Shown in pieces: positions 36,401-48,090 of a stretch of 64,000 nucleotides of DNA. Where the stretch lies: NCBI GenBank assembly GCA_018417955.1, contig JACTVC010000013.1, forward strand, positions 1,076,633-1,140,632, read 5' to 3'. Within the stretch, counting starts at the first letter, position 1; each line of letters starts with the position of its first letter. The DNA comes from Laccaria trichodermophora (lineage: Eukaryota; Basidiomycota; Agaricomycetes; Agaricales; Hydnangiaceae). Both the position numbers and the translations under genes were made by a program. The notes below the pieces were generated by a model. It made no database searches. It was given only the letters and a program-made list of their open reading frames with translations, and was not told the DNA's origin.

Positions 36401-37477
36401 TCTTCCGGAGGGGCTGGCCATTCAATTACTGAAGGCCATGAGACCTTTGCGTCTGGTCCAATAAAATGCCCGTCGGCTTTTTTGGATGAGAAAATGGAAG
36501 ACATATCAACAAAGTGAGAAAACATACTGTCTTTAGCAATAAGTGCTTCTGAGTCACCTGCTTGAACCACAGCAAGCTTTGCCTTTGCTCCAAGGCCGAG
36601 GGTCATATATCCAGTCAGACCCGTCAAAGTACCCTTTGAGGACGTTACGGGGAGAGGAGTGACTACGTCGACCGCAGACATTGTCGATATCGAGAAAATG
36701 GCGTACTCCGTTGACGAATACGCAAAACAAGCCGTATCCGGGTTCAAGAACGTAATGACGCGAGCAGAGTGTGGTAGAGACACTTCCTGGAGTGCGAGAG
36801 TTGAGAAAAGTGCGAGTTCAACGGGTACAAAAGAGACACCCACCTTGGCTTCCTGAGGCTCCCCATCATTCCAAGAATAGATGACGACTTTCCTTCGACA
36901 CCCAACGACGAGCTGGGTGACTATTGTGGGAATCGGCTTGGGGTTGTTGTTGGGATTGTTGAAGTTGACTTCTGGAGTCTTGTCGAATTTCCCATTCGGA
37001 TTGAGGTACTGAACGGAGGAGTGAATGCCGAAGGAGAATGCGGCCTTGGCTTTAACCAATGGGGTGGGTGGCGATAGCGTTGGGAGTGGGAAGAGCGTTA
37101 CGGTGGACTCTAGCGGACCTGTTTGAGATAATATGCAGGCTAGTAATGAGAGAACGCACCTGATAGAACGACGACGGAGTTGACCTCCTTGATGAACCCC
37201 AGTTGCTCGATTGACTTTCTCACCAGGCTCTTCTTGACCTCCACCAGTTGCACTGAATTATCGTTCGTGTCATCTGAACAGAGGACGTTAAGACCAGAAG
37301 GAAAGGACGCGTGGTTAACGCACTTGTAGCTTCATTGAGGCTATGTATATATGCAGTTGCACTTCCAAGATACAACCTTTCGGCTATAGTGATGTCAGCG
37401 AAGCTCATGTCTTCATCCCAAGTTTTGCTTGCCTTGAACGGTGAGCGAGTCAATCTTCTCTTTACAGACGGGGTCAT
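33420..37477 (-). pseudogene. VPS39: VPS39/VAM6 (HOPS/tethering subunit), full-length but disrupted copy 1
   Basis: Gene of 15 exons: 37324-37477, 37160-37273, 36528-37118, 36396-36476, 35892-36340, 35424-35838, 35033-35367, 34911-34981, 34715-34856, 34489-34664, 34160-34438, 34004-34106, 33609-33953, 33500-33556, 33420-33447. It has an N-terminal CNH domain (ERLYLGSATAYIHSL; GFIKEVNSVVVLSGPL), a clathrin-like solenoid, the Vps39 domain 1 (DTALYKSYLIIRPTLLSSL; NWCEVSEVEEDL) and a C-terminal zinc finger (CPQCHKQIGNSVIAVHAPRG). HOPS tethers vacuole and endosome membranes through Rab7. Lesions: TGA at 34632-34634 (CGA in copy 2), a 20-nt deletion in the same exon, an extra 183-nt in-frame block in the next exon, and TGA at 33420-33422 cutting the last 13 codons. 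The upstream ~60% is open. Confidence 0.85.
34251..34433. other. 183-nt in-frame insertion within VPS39 copy 1
   Basis: The exon at 34160-34438 is 279 nt. The same exon in copy 2 (62471-62566) is 96 nt. The extra block is open in the VPS39 frame. Near its right end it holds a perfect 10-bp inverted repeat (TGGAGTGTCG ... CGACACTCCA) with a 5-nt loop. Origin unknown. Confidence 0.75.
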
Positions 37478-37999
37478 CCAAGGATCATCGAGGGGGGCGT
37501 AATGGTTAACGGGTCCTCGACCGCCGCAGGACAAGAAAAGGCGACTGTTTTACAGAACCGAACAACGACCATGACCACCACCGCCGTCCATCAAACTCAC
37601 ACCCATCCGAACTCCATCACCACCAACGAAGGTCCCTCTCTCGCAGCGACATGTTCAAGCGCATTGAAGAAGAGGCATAAAAGACTAGGAGAACGCATGC
37701 TCGGTCCTGTGCCCATTACAAGCAGTTGGATTTTCGCTATGCCTCGTTGCATTTAGCCCATTTTCTCTGGTCCTCCGTCCCTTTTTCTCTTTTTTATTAT
37801 CTTGGCCCAAATCGACCCCAAGCCTCGAGGCGATCCTCTACCTTGTCCTCCCGGTGTGTCTTCTCCCTCCCCCGTCAACTCTTCCACCCACACCTTCGTC
37901 ATCACGAACTTCTGAGCCACAAATAAAAGCTTCATGAATCCGTCTTTAACGCATTCTTCTACATCTCCTTCTCTATCTTCCAAGACAATCTCCTCCTCA

Positions 38000-40900
38000 C
38001 AAGGACACCAACCAACATTCTGTCGAAATTTTCGGTCTACAACGCGCCGCGGCTGCGGGCGACGATGAAGGCGTTCCTTGGCAGGCTCTTCATTCAGGTG
38101 CGGACGTAAACGCCTTGACCATTGAGTTGGAAGACGGCGCTTATGTCTGCCATTGCTGGAGACAACTACGTGTTTCTTCTCTTTGATTCTCGCGACATGG
38201 TTACCAAGCAGTCATTGTCCTTCCAGTTGAAAAAATGTTGACGCGTTTGACGCGTCTTTCATGACTTCAATGGGTCCAGACGCCATACGCGTCATCCTCA
38301 ATCACCCTCATATCTCGCTACTCACTCTCAACCTGCCTCACCACGCTATGAACGGGACTATACCTCTTGGTATGGCTGCTTGGCTGAACATGCCCGAAGT
38401 TGTCCGTCTTCTCCTTGAGGAAAGCGCTGATTGCGTTTCTGTGGATGGGATGGATTGCCACGGTGCGACAGCTTTGATGTGTAAGTTTCATTCTTGGCCT
38501 CCCACTTAACCCTGCCTCTCTGACCTATACCACTTCCAGATGCTGCGCGTGATGGTGGTCTTGACGTGGTCCAGATCTTGGTATGTTTTCCTATGTACCC
38601 ACTCGACCCTTGCGCTCATATCCGTTAGTTGTCCCATGGAGCCCGCCCAGATTTCAGGGATCGCAATCACCGCACATCAATCCAGTTTGCTCTTGCCCAC
38701 CCTCAAATTCTTTGGTTACGCGAAACCGTTTTACGCCGTCATAAACGGCGAGAAAGTCAAGTGAGTCACAGTTTGCTCCTCGTTACTTTTGCCTTGCCGA
38801 CACTTAGTCTAGTCCGCGGATCGAGGAAAGATGTTCTCGGAATCCAAGCACATTTTAGAGTTGGCAAACGCGGCGGCACCTCCATCCGATGATCTCGAAG
38901 CTCCACAACTCTCTATCTTTACGAACGAAGCAATTTCAGGGTTGACCAATACACTCATTTCTGACATCCACACATCCGACTTGTCCTTCATTAATTCCAT
39001 ACTTTTCTCTCCTCCCTTACCTCCGTCGGCGCCTGCGGCCTTGTATCCGATGTCCGTTCCCGCTCTCGTAAACCTTCCCGATTCGACAGGCTGGAGTCTC
39101 ATCCATCACTGCGTCGCCGTGAAATATCGAAATTCTAGACACTTTGTACTATGCAGGGGCCGATATGGCCCTATTCACAACTCACGAACAACAAACACCA
39201 CTGCATATTCTCGCCCAATGAGCACCTGTACTTTCCGGTCAACCAGAACACGCACTTTCATTCTATAATTTTGTTGTACATCTCCTCCGCGACCTCCGTG
39301 CCCCCTTTTCCGCTAAGGACAAGTGGGACGAAACTTGTATCCACGTTGCCGCTGAACACGGCAATTGTATCGAATTGTTGATGTTTTTCCTGAATTTCGA
39401 TTCCACTGGTTCCGTTCGCGAACAGAAAAACTCCCGAGGGTATGTTATGTCTCATTCCAAACATGACTGTCTAATACATGCTCTATAGGTTGACAGTCTT
39501 GGAAGTAGCAAAACCCGAATTCCTTATCGCTTTCGGAGAAAATACTGAAAACACGAGATCTGTTTCCGCTTTTTTCAACTACACCATTAAACCAACTGGT
39601 TCCTTTGCATCACTTGCCTCGTTTTCGGATGGTCAGACTTTATCACTGTACAAGACGACTCTGCATCACTCTACACTCCTTCGTCTCTCGACGTGGTCGT
39701 CACAGCTCAATTGGTCCTCTCTAACCTTCGTCGAACGTCCCCTATTGGTCGACACCACAACGATCCTGCTTACCTTGCTCAACTAGACGAGCTTTTGACT
39801 GAAACTACTCAACAAAGCCAAACTCTTGTGCAACATTTTCGCGACAAGGCAAATGACGCTCTCAAGGAGATCGCAGAGCTGCGCAAGAGTGCAGAACGAA
39901 TCGACGCGCTTAGAAATGCCGTTTCTCATGCTGCTAGAGGCAAACTCGCTGTGAGGGGTATCCGGCCCATCCCTCCCAAGAAGCGATATCGCGATTCCGA
40001 GGATTCTCAAACAACTGCAGTTTCTACACTTTCCGAGTACCCAACTGATTGGGTCCCTGCTTCCCCTCATGCTAATGATCGTCGTGACGTTGCGACCCAA
40101 ACGATGCTCCTTGACGTCCTGAATATGAATCCTAGTACCACTTCCCGCTCGAATCCGGCAGCCTGGACTTCCTTCCTTGAGAACTTTGTTCACAATGACG
40201 ATCCATCCACGTACAAATCTTACCTCGCAGGCCTCTGGGAGGTTAACCGTGAACTTGAGGAACTCGAGGAGAAAGTGACGCCTTTAGACATTTCTGGTCA
40301 TGACTATGGCTCTACTAGATCAACCATCGACTCGCGGGTGAAGCATCTCTTGAAGAAAAAGAAGAAGTTGGAGGACAAGCTCAAGGAATTGGAGTCGGAG
40401 CAGAAGGGGGAGAAGATGGGAACCTCAAGGCTAAAAGCTTGGCTGAAACGGGTCGTTCTTCCGGTCCAACATCAGACCAAGCTTGAACTGGTTCTAGACG
40501 TCGACGAGGAAAGGTGCAATGTGGGGAGGGAAGTGTCCTTGCCCAGGAACTGCCCGCCCGCTCAGGAGGCCTTTGATGCGTCCATCGATGGTGCTCTGAG
40601 AACGTCACAGCTGGTCCTTCACTCTGCATAATGTGACTTGAAAACGGTTCAAGATTGCCTGGCTTCCGTGAGTGCATTATATCAGATCTTTCGTTCAGTT
40701 GCTCATCTTCATTTTTATGCAGGCCGAGCAAGTCATCGAGTCTGCCAATAGCTTCATCACCAGGGCTGAGCGTGTAATCAAAAGGGCGGTTAAGGTTAGT
40801 CGTCCAAAATTCCTTCCTGCTAGTCGCGTTATTGAACTTATATGACAGAAACGAAAAGCAATGCTCGCCACACTCCGTGCATCGGATGCGGGCGCACAAT

Positions 40901-41217
40901 GGGCAGATGGTGACATCGTCCAGCAGCAAGACTTAGATGCTGGTTCCCCTGGTTTACTTGGATATTCCAACATCATCTCCTTGCGTCCGAGTTTGGCGTC
41001 GATTTCTTCCATGCAGTCAACTTGCTCCTCCATCGTATCCGTCGCTGCGACTCTCACTGAGAACGACGATGAAGATACGCGCATCGTTCGCCGCTTGCTG
41101 TTGAGGAAAATTGAAGCTCAAACGTCTGGGGCGTGGGATGAGGTTGAAAAAGTTGTTGGTTGGCTGAGGGTAGTGAAGGAGGTCGTTCGTGGCATCAAGA
41201 GAAGAGCATACCTATAA
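38000..41217 (+). pseudogene. Ankyrin/coiled-coil gene, dead copy B
   Basis: Very similar to 22699-25924 throughout but disabled many times. The start ATG has become AAG. A 4-nt insertion lies in the first ankyrin repeat. The first intron donor GT is now CT. About 8 nt are lost near 39122. One base is lost near 39630 (TTTTCGG instead of TTTTCCGG). A Trp codon near 40628 has become TAA. The long frames 39693-40631 and 40861-41217 are still open and could mislead automatic annotation. Confidence 0.9.
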
Positions 41218-41389
41218 GGATGCTTGGAACAATGAACTGAACTATTAGATTGTGACATTAGTGTACCCTTATTGTATTTACAAAAGTAGCATACTGTCAT
41301 ACGAACCCTCATCGATCACCATGTACATTACCATCTGCAGAGAATGGGAGGTTGATGTTCCCGAGCAGCTGAGCTTTATCACACCTTGA

Positions 41390-42260
41390 TCACACTAGTC
41401 ATCGACGTTCCTTGGTATCGAATATTGGTGCGCAGACTCATTAACTCAATTAGGCACGCTTTAACGTGCTTAGGACAACAGTTGTAGTATCTCTACGCTT
41501 ATTCTACCTCGTTCTTCTTGGGCTTGACACTATCGAGGATGATATGACCATTGAAGCAGCCCATGCTCCGCTGTTCCGTATCCACACCGTCACGCCCGGA
41601 TGCAACTATGACGGCTGCGGTCCCAACGAGAATGACCGCCGGCCTTAGTCGAATACGATGTCGTTGTCGAGAAAGTCAACCTCCCCTCTCCCGAATACGT
41701 TTTCTTCCCCTCAACGTATCGCTACCTGACTTTGCTTCAGGTACAAGTCCATCTTCATCGACGTCGCCCAAAAAGTGGAAACCGGCATGGCAGATTACGC
41801 CCACAATTAAAAGCAACCACCGCTGGCTCCATCTACCTCTCCACCATCTCCAAACACGATCTCTACTGCCACTACGTCGCCGACCTCGTCGGCGAAGGCC
41901 TCTCCCGCATCTTCTCGGCCTCAAAAAGGGATGTTTTGGCTAGGCTCCCAACTCCAATTCTTGCTCCCCTCCGAAAAGCCAATACTATCCAGGACTTTCG
42001 TGAAGACTTTGCATCAGCAACGGTATTCTGGCGCCACGAGAATCGGGGGAAGGAGAGTATGCGTTTAAAGAGATGAAGGAACTTTATGTGCCCGCGGCTT
42101 TGGAACAAGCGATGTGGGCGCAGAGTGCGATGGTGCTGGATGCGTTGAGGCGTGCGTGTGATTCGTTGGACTATCTGGATGTTGAGGAGAAGGAACACAG
42201 TTTGGATGGTTCGAAACAACCTTCGCTGCGATGGAAAATTAATTTTGATAAAGCAACTGT
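41390..42260 (+). pseudogene. VPS39(antisense)-ERG9 chimeric fragment S3
   Basis: 41396-41490 is the antisense VPS39-derived segment. The squalene-synthase part begins near 41500 and preserves the first aspartate motif (GLDTIEDDMT, about 41523-41555), YDGCGPNENDR, then METGMADYAH, ISKHDLYCHYVADLVGEGL, SRIFSASKRD and QAMWAQSAMVLDALRRAC. Frames shift repeatedly and the C-terminal third is missing. Confidence 0.9.
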
Positions 42261-42272
42261 TAATGTTTCTCT

Positions 42273-44763
42273 CTAAAATATATTCTCTTCAGCTGCCACA
42301 TCCATCGCCTCATCTCCGTCAATCCCATCGTGCTCTGGTTCTTCACCACACCACATATCTAAATCATCTATAAATTCGTCAATGTTTTGGAACACTAACT
42401 CTCCCTCGTCAACCTCCATGTAACCAAACGTTGCAGTATCTCCATCAGATTCGTCATCCACGTCGGAAATGTTTTCACTGTCCTCTTGAGGAGCCGCAAG
42501 TGTCGGAGTCTCTGTGGAGCAGACTGGAAGATGTGTTATGATTTCGAGCTCTAGATGTCTGCAAAATCCATTAAGCAAGTTTACCCCCCGCAAGTTTTGT
42601 CACTCCTCGGGTAAAATCATCAACATCACGAGCTCCATAAATTCGTCCAGGACGACGACTGTGAAGTTCAGTTTCCCGATAAATATTGAGAAGTGTCACA
42701 ACCTCAGGTTTCAGGTGAGGCGCCTTGTGCTGGCCACCATGTTTGGCAAGCCCAACTGCTTGGCGTAAATCGAGCTTTATGCGAGCAAAATGGTGTAAGT
42801 TGCGGGAATTTTTCTGCCGAATAAATTTAGCTCCATACTCGACCCCTTTTTTTTCGACGATAGCCTCGAGCAAGCGATTGAAAAACTCCTGCAGAAAATC
42901 AGCAGCTGAAAATCCGCCCTCCTTTCCAGTAAGATTAACGAGAGTGCCACGCAAAATGACATCACGGAGTTCAGGACTGGATTCCAACTCGAGACTGCAA
43001 ACCATCTCTAAAAGATAATTGGTGTATTTCGAGTGACTGGATCCCGCGAAGGTAAAAAGCATGACCTAAAACACCAAGTGTGGCTTAATGTTTGAAAATT
43101 TGAGGTCAAACCCAATGACGTACTTTCATGACTTCCCAAACACGTCCCACATCACCTTCTGCAACGGCTTGGGACATTTCACGAGAAATCAGCGCGTCGC
43201 GCATGAAACAAATTGAGTTAGCGAGGACACGATCACCCCGAAATGATTTTAGCCTCTCAGCATCCTCCTTGGCCTTCTTTGCTTTTTTCGAGGTAGATGC
43301 GGATTTCGTTTTGCTCAAGGAAGGTGCAGGTGTCGAGTTCGGCAGATTGGGAACACCAACGAGACTGCTTTTATCAACTACAGGTGCTACCCATGGTGTC
43401 CCGAGAGACACCAATCTTGACCACTCACTTGTCCCTGAGATGTCGTTCAGTGCGCGATAATGTGCCCGTGTGCAGGAGAACGTTCGGTGAAGTTTGAGTG
43501 CAGTGGCTTCCAGAATCTCAATGTCTGGGATTTTATTAGAGTCCGACAGGGATTTAAAATGCTGAAAGATATTATCGCAACCGAAATGAAGCCTGGCCGT
43601 GTTACATGTTCATCATCAGACTGTGTAAGTTCATTTGATAATTGCGAGGTGGTTACTGCGGCTTCCTGATCTGAAAGCCCTTGGAGAGTATTGGATATGG
43701 TGCTATATGCTGGCATTTCTCCAATCCGGCTGCCGTAAGCAAAGAGGTCGACTGGTGCAGAGGACGCGAAGTAGAGGAGACCACGCGCGAGAGGCAATCG
43801 AGCCTCATTGTTACGTGCGAAGTTCAGTGTCGAGATAGCGTGTGTACATACCTGTCAATCTGGTTCACAGAATTCGCAAAGAGTTTTCACAATACAAAGG
43901 GAGCTTACAACACTTGTCGGACGACGCGTTCCGACAGTCTTATCTGCACCGTGCTGACCTCGAGACTCTGGCATTGCAATATTCATCATATAATTCCATG
44001 TCAACGGCTGGTGCTTCTGTATTACATCGGCTACCTGCGACACCGTAGCAGAGCCTACATCTGCCCATTGGACCGTATCCGACCCTATCTTCCGTTTGGA
44101 GGAAGCATGCAGTCCACTCCCCACCTTCACCGCTTCCTTGGCCTCTTTAACCAACTTCTTCTCGATAAGCTGTGCGGCAAACGAGCTCAACGCGGCCCGA
44201 ACAGGTTTGATCTCGGTATAAGGTGTGTTGATGGAGTACATCAGGTCCAGGTTGGGCGAACCTTCTGAAATGCGACCGTCCAGGCTCCGAAACCACGCTT
44301 CGAGAATGGTGGCTGGAGTGTGCTTTGATGTTCCCTGGAGAAAGTGTTGCGAGTACTTGGAATGTTGGATCGTGCGGTATATGTTGACTCCGTGCTCGTC
44401 TTTTGTCCGAAAGGTGTAATAGAGGAACTCTCCAAGAGTCCAGTGCGCAGCATCCAACGCGTCGAACAGACTGTTAAGTTTGTCGTGTTTCGTTTGGCGG
44501 GGCGTGTATTGTCGTAGCGTGGCTGGTGTTGCACCTGGAGTGGAACTCAAAGCTGTATTTGGACGCTTTTTCAATGGACCCGATGATGCGGATGGCAAGT
44601 TTTCGTCTTGGTCTTCTCGAGATCGTTTCTTGGTTGTGCGGCGTCGAGAATTGCATGGTGTCAATGGAGTTTCGAGAATAGATTGGAGTATGGATGGCGT
44701 GGCGTGATTGGATGGTGTTGGAGTAGCTGGCGCGGTCGATCCAAGCCTGAATGTGGTGAACAT
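42273..44763 (-). CDS. DUF6589-domain protein
   Basis: The N-terminal exon from the ATG at 44763 is disordered (TP/SP-rich, KKRSRED patch), then helical (LNSLFDALDAAHWTLGEFLY, ATILEAWFRS). Next come NFARNNEARLPLARGLLYFA, the DIEILEATALKLHRTFSCTR block, RDALISREMSQAVAEGDVGRVW and, across an intron at about 43071-43123, VMLFTFAGSSHSKYTNYLLE with GTLVNLTGKEGG. The end is acidic. The order matches DUF6589 proteins, which occur in many copies in Agaricomycetes, often beside transposons. Function is unknown. About 600-650 residues is short for the family, and the junction near 43500-43640 was not resolved, so a middle deletion is possible. Confidence 0.7.
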
Positions 44764-44918
44764 GAGCAGCGCGTTCGTGGTGATAAGCAAGACTGAAGTC
44801 AGGTGGGCACGCGGTGGCTGTGATATATCGCCTTATAAGGCAATAGTCGACAACCTTGAATTTGAATGTGGGTACCGCGGTTTGATGGGCGTGCGTGAAA
44901 TCAGACCAATATATCACT
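44764..44918. promoter_or_regulatory. Upstream region of the DUF6589 gene
   Basis: Short interval between the DUF6589 start and the target duplication of the TIR element. No specific motif identified. Confidence 0.3.
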
Positions 44919-44927
44919 GTCGACCTC

Positions 44928-46282
44928 GGATAATTCTATTTGTGAACCCCCTTCACGTGTGAACCCCCTCCTCTTCTATGTAGGAACCCGGTTCACACGG
45001 TCGGAGGTCCGGTTCAGCGGCGGATGACAAGAATATTCATTCATTACATAATTGACTAAATCGAACAGCTTAAGTGCGAAAGACTCGTTGTGTGAGAGCG
45101 TGTCCGACGACGAGTACTTTTTGTTGTGATAAGAACGACTCACCATGTATTTGCCATGTATATGGGATGTAGTTTTGTTCTCGGAATGTGTAGCTAGAGC
45201 AGCTGGTTTCAACTCATTATTGAGATGGACTTGCATCCTCAAGATGGCCACGGGTAGCGCATGCGGCGCCGCGGTAGGTGCGAAGCACTACTCGATTCGT
45301 AAAACAAAATGAAAGTAGATAGTCGAACACATACTTGCCTATCTGAGCTGAAAGACGCGTAGTAGTTCCGTGCAACAGGGCCCTCCACCTCTGCGTCGAA
45401 AACCACGAACAAGCGATCGTGAAGATCCCAGCGAAGCACACCAATCCTTCGTTCTCCGCCGTGAGTGAAGCGATCACCGTGGAATTCGGAATTCGCATGG
45501 GACGCGCTCCACATTGGGAGTTCGTATTTCAAGGACGGCAGCTGTACCGGAAGAATCTGGTCAAGAGGGACCTTGAGCCAGTGGAGGGTATGCAGTTTTT
45601 TGGAGGCCGAGGGTGAGGTATAGGATTGAGGGGTGGCGAGATGAGAGGAGGATATTGGATGTTGACCGAGGTCCGAGGCCCGTGTACGTCCACTCTCGAG
45701 GCTTAACTTCTTCACCTTCCCCAACCCTCCACTGCAGTGCTTTATATAACATCTTATTTGCTGGCAGAGGCAGACTTGGAGCATGCAAGGATCAAGAAAA
45801 GCGCAACTGGAAGGCATTAGCCCAGTCACCACCATCAAGCTTTCCCACTGCAGAAGAGCACCTGAAGGTCCTCGACTCACCCTCGTAATCTCCAGGATCC
45901 ATGTCCCATAGTGCTTTACGGAGCTGAGCAACGGCTCCATCAGAAAGGGAATGAGTGATATATCATATAAGGACAGGCGGCGGCTTCAAAAGGGTAGCCT
46001 CGAGTCAACGTTGGCCATTTGTTAGCGTAGGAGCTCTTCGGATGCATCCCCGCCATGAGAAGGTCCGGCGCTAGCAGTGTGCAAAGGCTTAGCATACTTG
46101 AACCGCCCGTCGACGTTGAGCCAATGTTGAGCATCCGAGTCATTGTTTGTGGTCCGGTGGGATAACTGGCGGCGGCGCCGAAACTGGCCGAAAATGGATG
46201 AACCCCCATGACTTTCATAATTCTTTGTCAGCATCAACCCTAGGGTTCATCGCATGAAGGGGGTTCACGAATAGAATTATCC
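44928..46282. mobile_element. 1355-bp TIR element, possibly MULE-like and non-autonomous
   Basis: Left end GGATAATTCTATTTGTGAAC and right end (complement) GGATAATTCTATTCGTGAAC form terminal inverted repeats of at least 28 bp with one mismatch. Identical 9-bp direct repeats GTCGACCTC flank it (44919-44927 and 46283-46291). A 9-bp duplication fits Mutator-like elements best. No transposase is encoded. Confidence 0.85.
45239..45940 (-). CDS. Passenger open frame inside the TIR element
   Basis: ATG-initiated 233-codon frame. The last ~90 codons look genuinely coding (LPSLKYELPMWSASHANSEF, RIGVLRWDLHDRLFVVFDAE) and end at a plausible GTATGT donor near 45333, suggesting a captured gene fragment with its intron. 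The first half is less convincing. No family recognised. Confidence 0.4.
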   Translation of the reverse strand: MEPLLSSVKHYGTWILEITRVSRGPSGALLQWESLMVVTGLMPSSCAFLDPCMLQVCLCQQIRCYIKHCSGGLGKVKKLSLESGRTRASDLGQHPISSSHLATPQSYTSPSASKKLHTLHWLKVPLDQILPVQLPSLKYELPMWSASHANSEFHGDRFTHGGERRIGVLRWDLHDRLFVVFDAEVEGPVARNYYASFSSDRQVCVRLSTFILFYESSSASHLPRRRMRYPWPS

Positions 46283-46329
46283 GTCGACCTCCCTTCCCCT
46301 TAAAAGAGACAAACGTGATATTTATAGGG

Positions 46330-46887
46330 CTGACTACGGGAGACTAATTCAACCTTTTGCTCTACGCGCCCCAGAGGTTATCCTGGGTTGTGGGTGGGAT
46401 GCGAGTGTAGATATCTGTAATTTGGGATGCTTGGCAAGACCAAGGCAAGACACCTTCTGTTGTTGCTGTTTTCATTTCTTAACTTAACCGAACCATGTCT
46501 TTGTAGATCTTTGAATTGCTCACTGGCCGTTGGCTTTTTGTGCCGCGAGGAGGTCCTACATGGACAGCAGAGGCATACCATCTTGCGCACATGCCCGCTA
46601 TGGCTAAGGAAGAGTTTGATGCCACTTATTTTCGGACTGGAAAGCATTTAGGGAAGTATTTTGATGATGATGGTCAGTCGAAACACCGACTCATAACATT
46701 GACGTGGCGTTAATATCTACTGTAGGCAAGCTTCGCATACGAGTTCAGGGGGGTCCGAGGTTTGGAAGATGCTCTGAAATCATATAAAGTGGTCGGCGAT
46801 GACGAACTGCCCATATGCTTCTCCTTCATGCGGTCGATGCTTCGGTTGAAAGCGTCGGATAGGGCGAGCGCGGCAGATCTCATGTAA
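46330..46887 (+). pseudogene. SRPK-like protein kinase C-terminal fragment
   Basis: Kinase subdomains VIII-XI only: PFALRAPEVILG, GWDASVDIC (Trp expected at the last residue), then after an intron with a GC donor (about 46431-46506) IFELLTGRWLFVPRGG, MAKEEFDATYFRTGKHLG, and, after a further intron and a frame break near 46750, GLEDALKSYKVVGDDELP and LRLKASDRASAADLM before a stop. There is no N-lobe or catalytic loop in the window. It starts directly beside the TIR element. Confidence 0.85.
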
Positions 46888-47510
46888 CACGAGTGGTTGA
46901 AGGTCTGATATTGACGAATGTCTCGATAGGATGACAGTCACATTAACACTGCGACTGAGATCAGGAGGATGATTGGGATCGAGGATTGATTGTTGGTGCG
47001 AGTGAGGAAGAGGTTTCGGTTTGTGTTTTGTGCTTTGTTTTTGTGCTTTGTGTTTTCTGCTTTTGTTTTTCGTTCGTTCGTTCAAGTGTTGTTCTTTTGC
47101 CTACATGTTGTATCGATGTTTTTGCCTACGTGGCTTTTCAATAAAGATCTTCAAAGCGACAAGGAGCCCAATACATTCTACAGCATGGTACCCAATATCA
47201 GCTGCTCCTTCCCCATCCTCATTACTCCTGCTTCTTAGTAACAGGCATCGGTCTCTTCGGCGGATGGCTTACATCCCCACTCCCATATTTTCATTTGTGC
47301 TAGTCGCAGGATTTGGAGTGGGCGGAAAGTGGGCGTACGAAGGCCTCGGTTCCTCATATTTTGTCGTCCTAGGACTCCTTCTCATACCCACCGCACTCGC
47401 GCCACCTGATGTCGATCTAAGGGGCGGACCCAAGCTCCCAGAAGTGCGTTTACTCCTATAGGTCAATCGCTCCATGGCCAGCTCCTACTGACGGGTTGGG
47501 TGAAACAGGA
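46888..47510. other. Intergenic, nothing certain
   Basis: Includes a TTTGTG/TTTTGTT-rich low-complexity run at about 47005-47090 and a short plus-strand frame with a hydrophobic stretch (FSFVLVAGFGVGGKWAYEGL, 47265-47461) that lacks supporting context. Confidence 0.35.
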
Positions 47511-48090
47511 TTAGAACCCATCATAAGATAGAGGCACCCCATGCGGAACAGAAGAAAGGTCGTTTAGATGACGAAAAGCACAGGAAGGAGCTGGGCGGGT
47601 GGCAGACCACACATCTGTTGGGTCAAATCCACATCGTGTCATAGATCGCTGGTCGGTTATCAGCGGGGAGTATGGGTACAGGAGGTACGCTTTTGGTATG
47701 TCTTTTGGATAGATCCGCATCAGAATGTTGCCAAAGAGAAGAAGAGGGAAAAACTGATGGAGAGGTAACACAGTTCTACAAGGAGGAGGATGGCGGGTAC
47801 GAATGTGCTGTCGATGTCGTGGTTGGTGGCGAGTGTTGGTTGGGTTAGGGTGCGTTTGAGTGGGATGAAGAGGTATACACTGTGCGTGAGAGAAGGGTTA
47901 GTAGGTGTAGAAAGAAGGGGGGGAGGGACGGCGGAAGGAGGGAAAGGAAGACAAGACTTACGCCACGTTTCCTATCCCTGTGTTATCCAAAAAGAGGATG
48001 GAGAGCTTTGGGAGGTGATGGATATGGACGAGGTCTAAATCGTGTATGCGTGTTCCACTGAAGAAGGAAACCTTTATCAAAAGCAATGTG
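47511..48090 (-). pseudogene. Leucine-rich-repeat protein fragment
   Basis: Minus-strand reading [27 protein letters not shown], then after an intron VYLFIPLKRTLTQPTLATNH and FVPAILLLVELCYLSIS resembles the LRR block of a basidiomycete RNI-like family. The frame then fails. A later piece (YLLYPYSPLITD) matches the usual continuation in another frame. The N-terminal part of the family is not visible. Confidence 0.6.

Larger units (their letters stand above)
37697..42260 (+). repeat. Segmental duplication, unit B
   Basis: Collinear duplicate of 22315-26480, beginning about 220 bp upstream of the VPS39 start. It contains a dead ankyrin gene and, beyond the point where unit A diverges, a longer VPS39-ERG9 chimera. 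Confidence 0.85.

Noticed and set aside
39693..41217. Two long open frames that look like genes
   Set aside because: They are the surviving open parts of the dead ankyrin copy B. Upstream start, splice donor and frame are lost.
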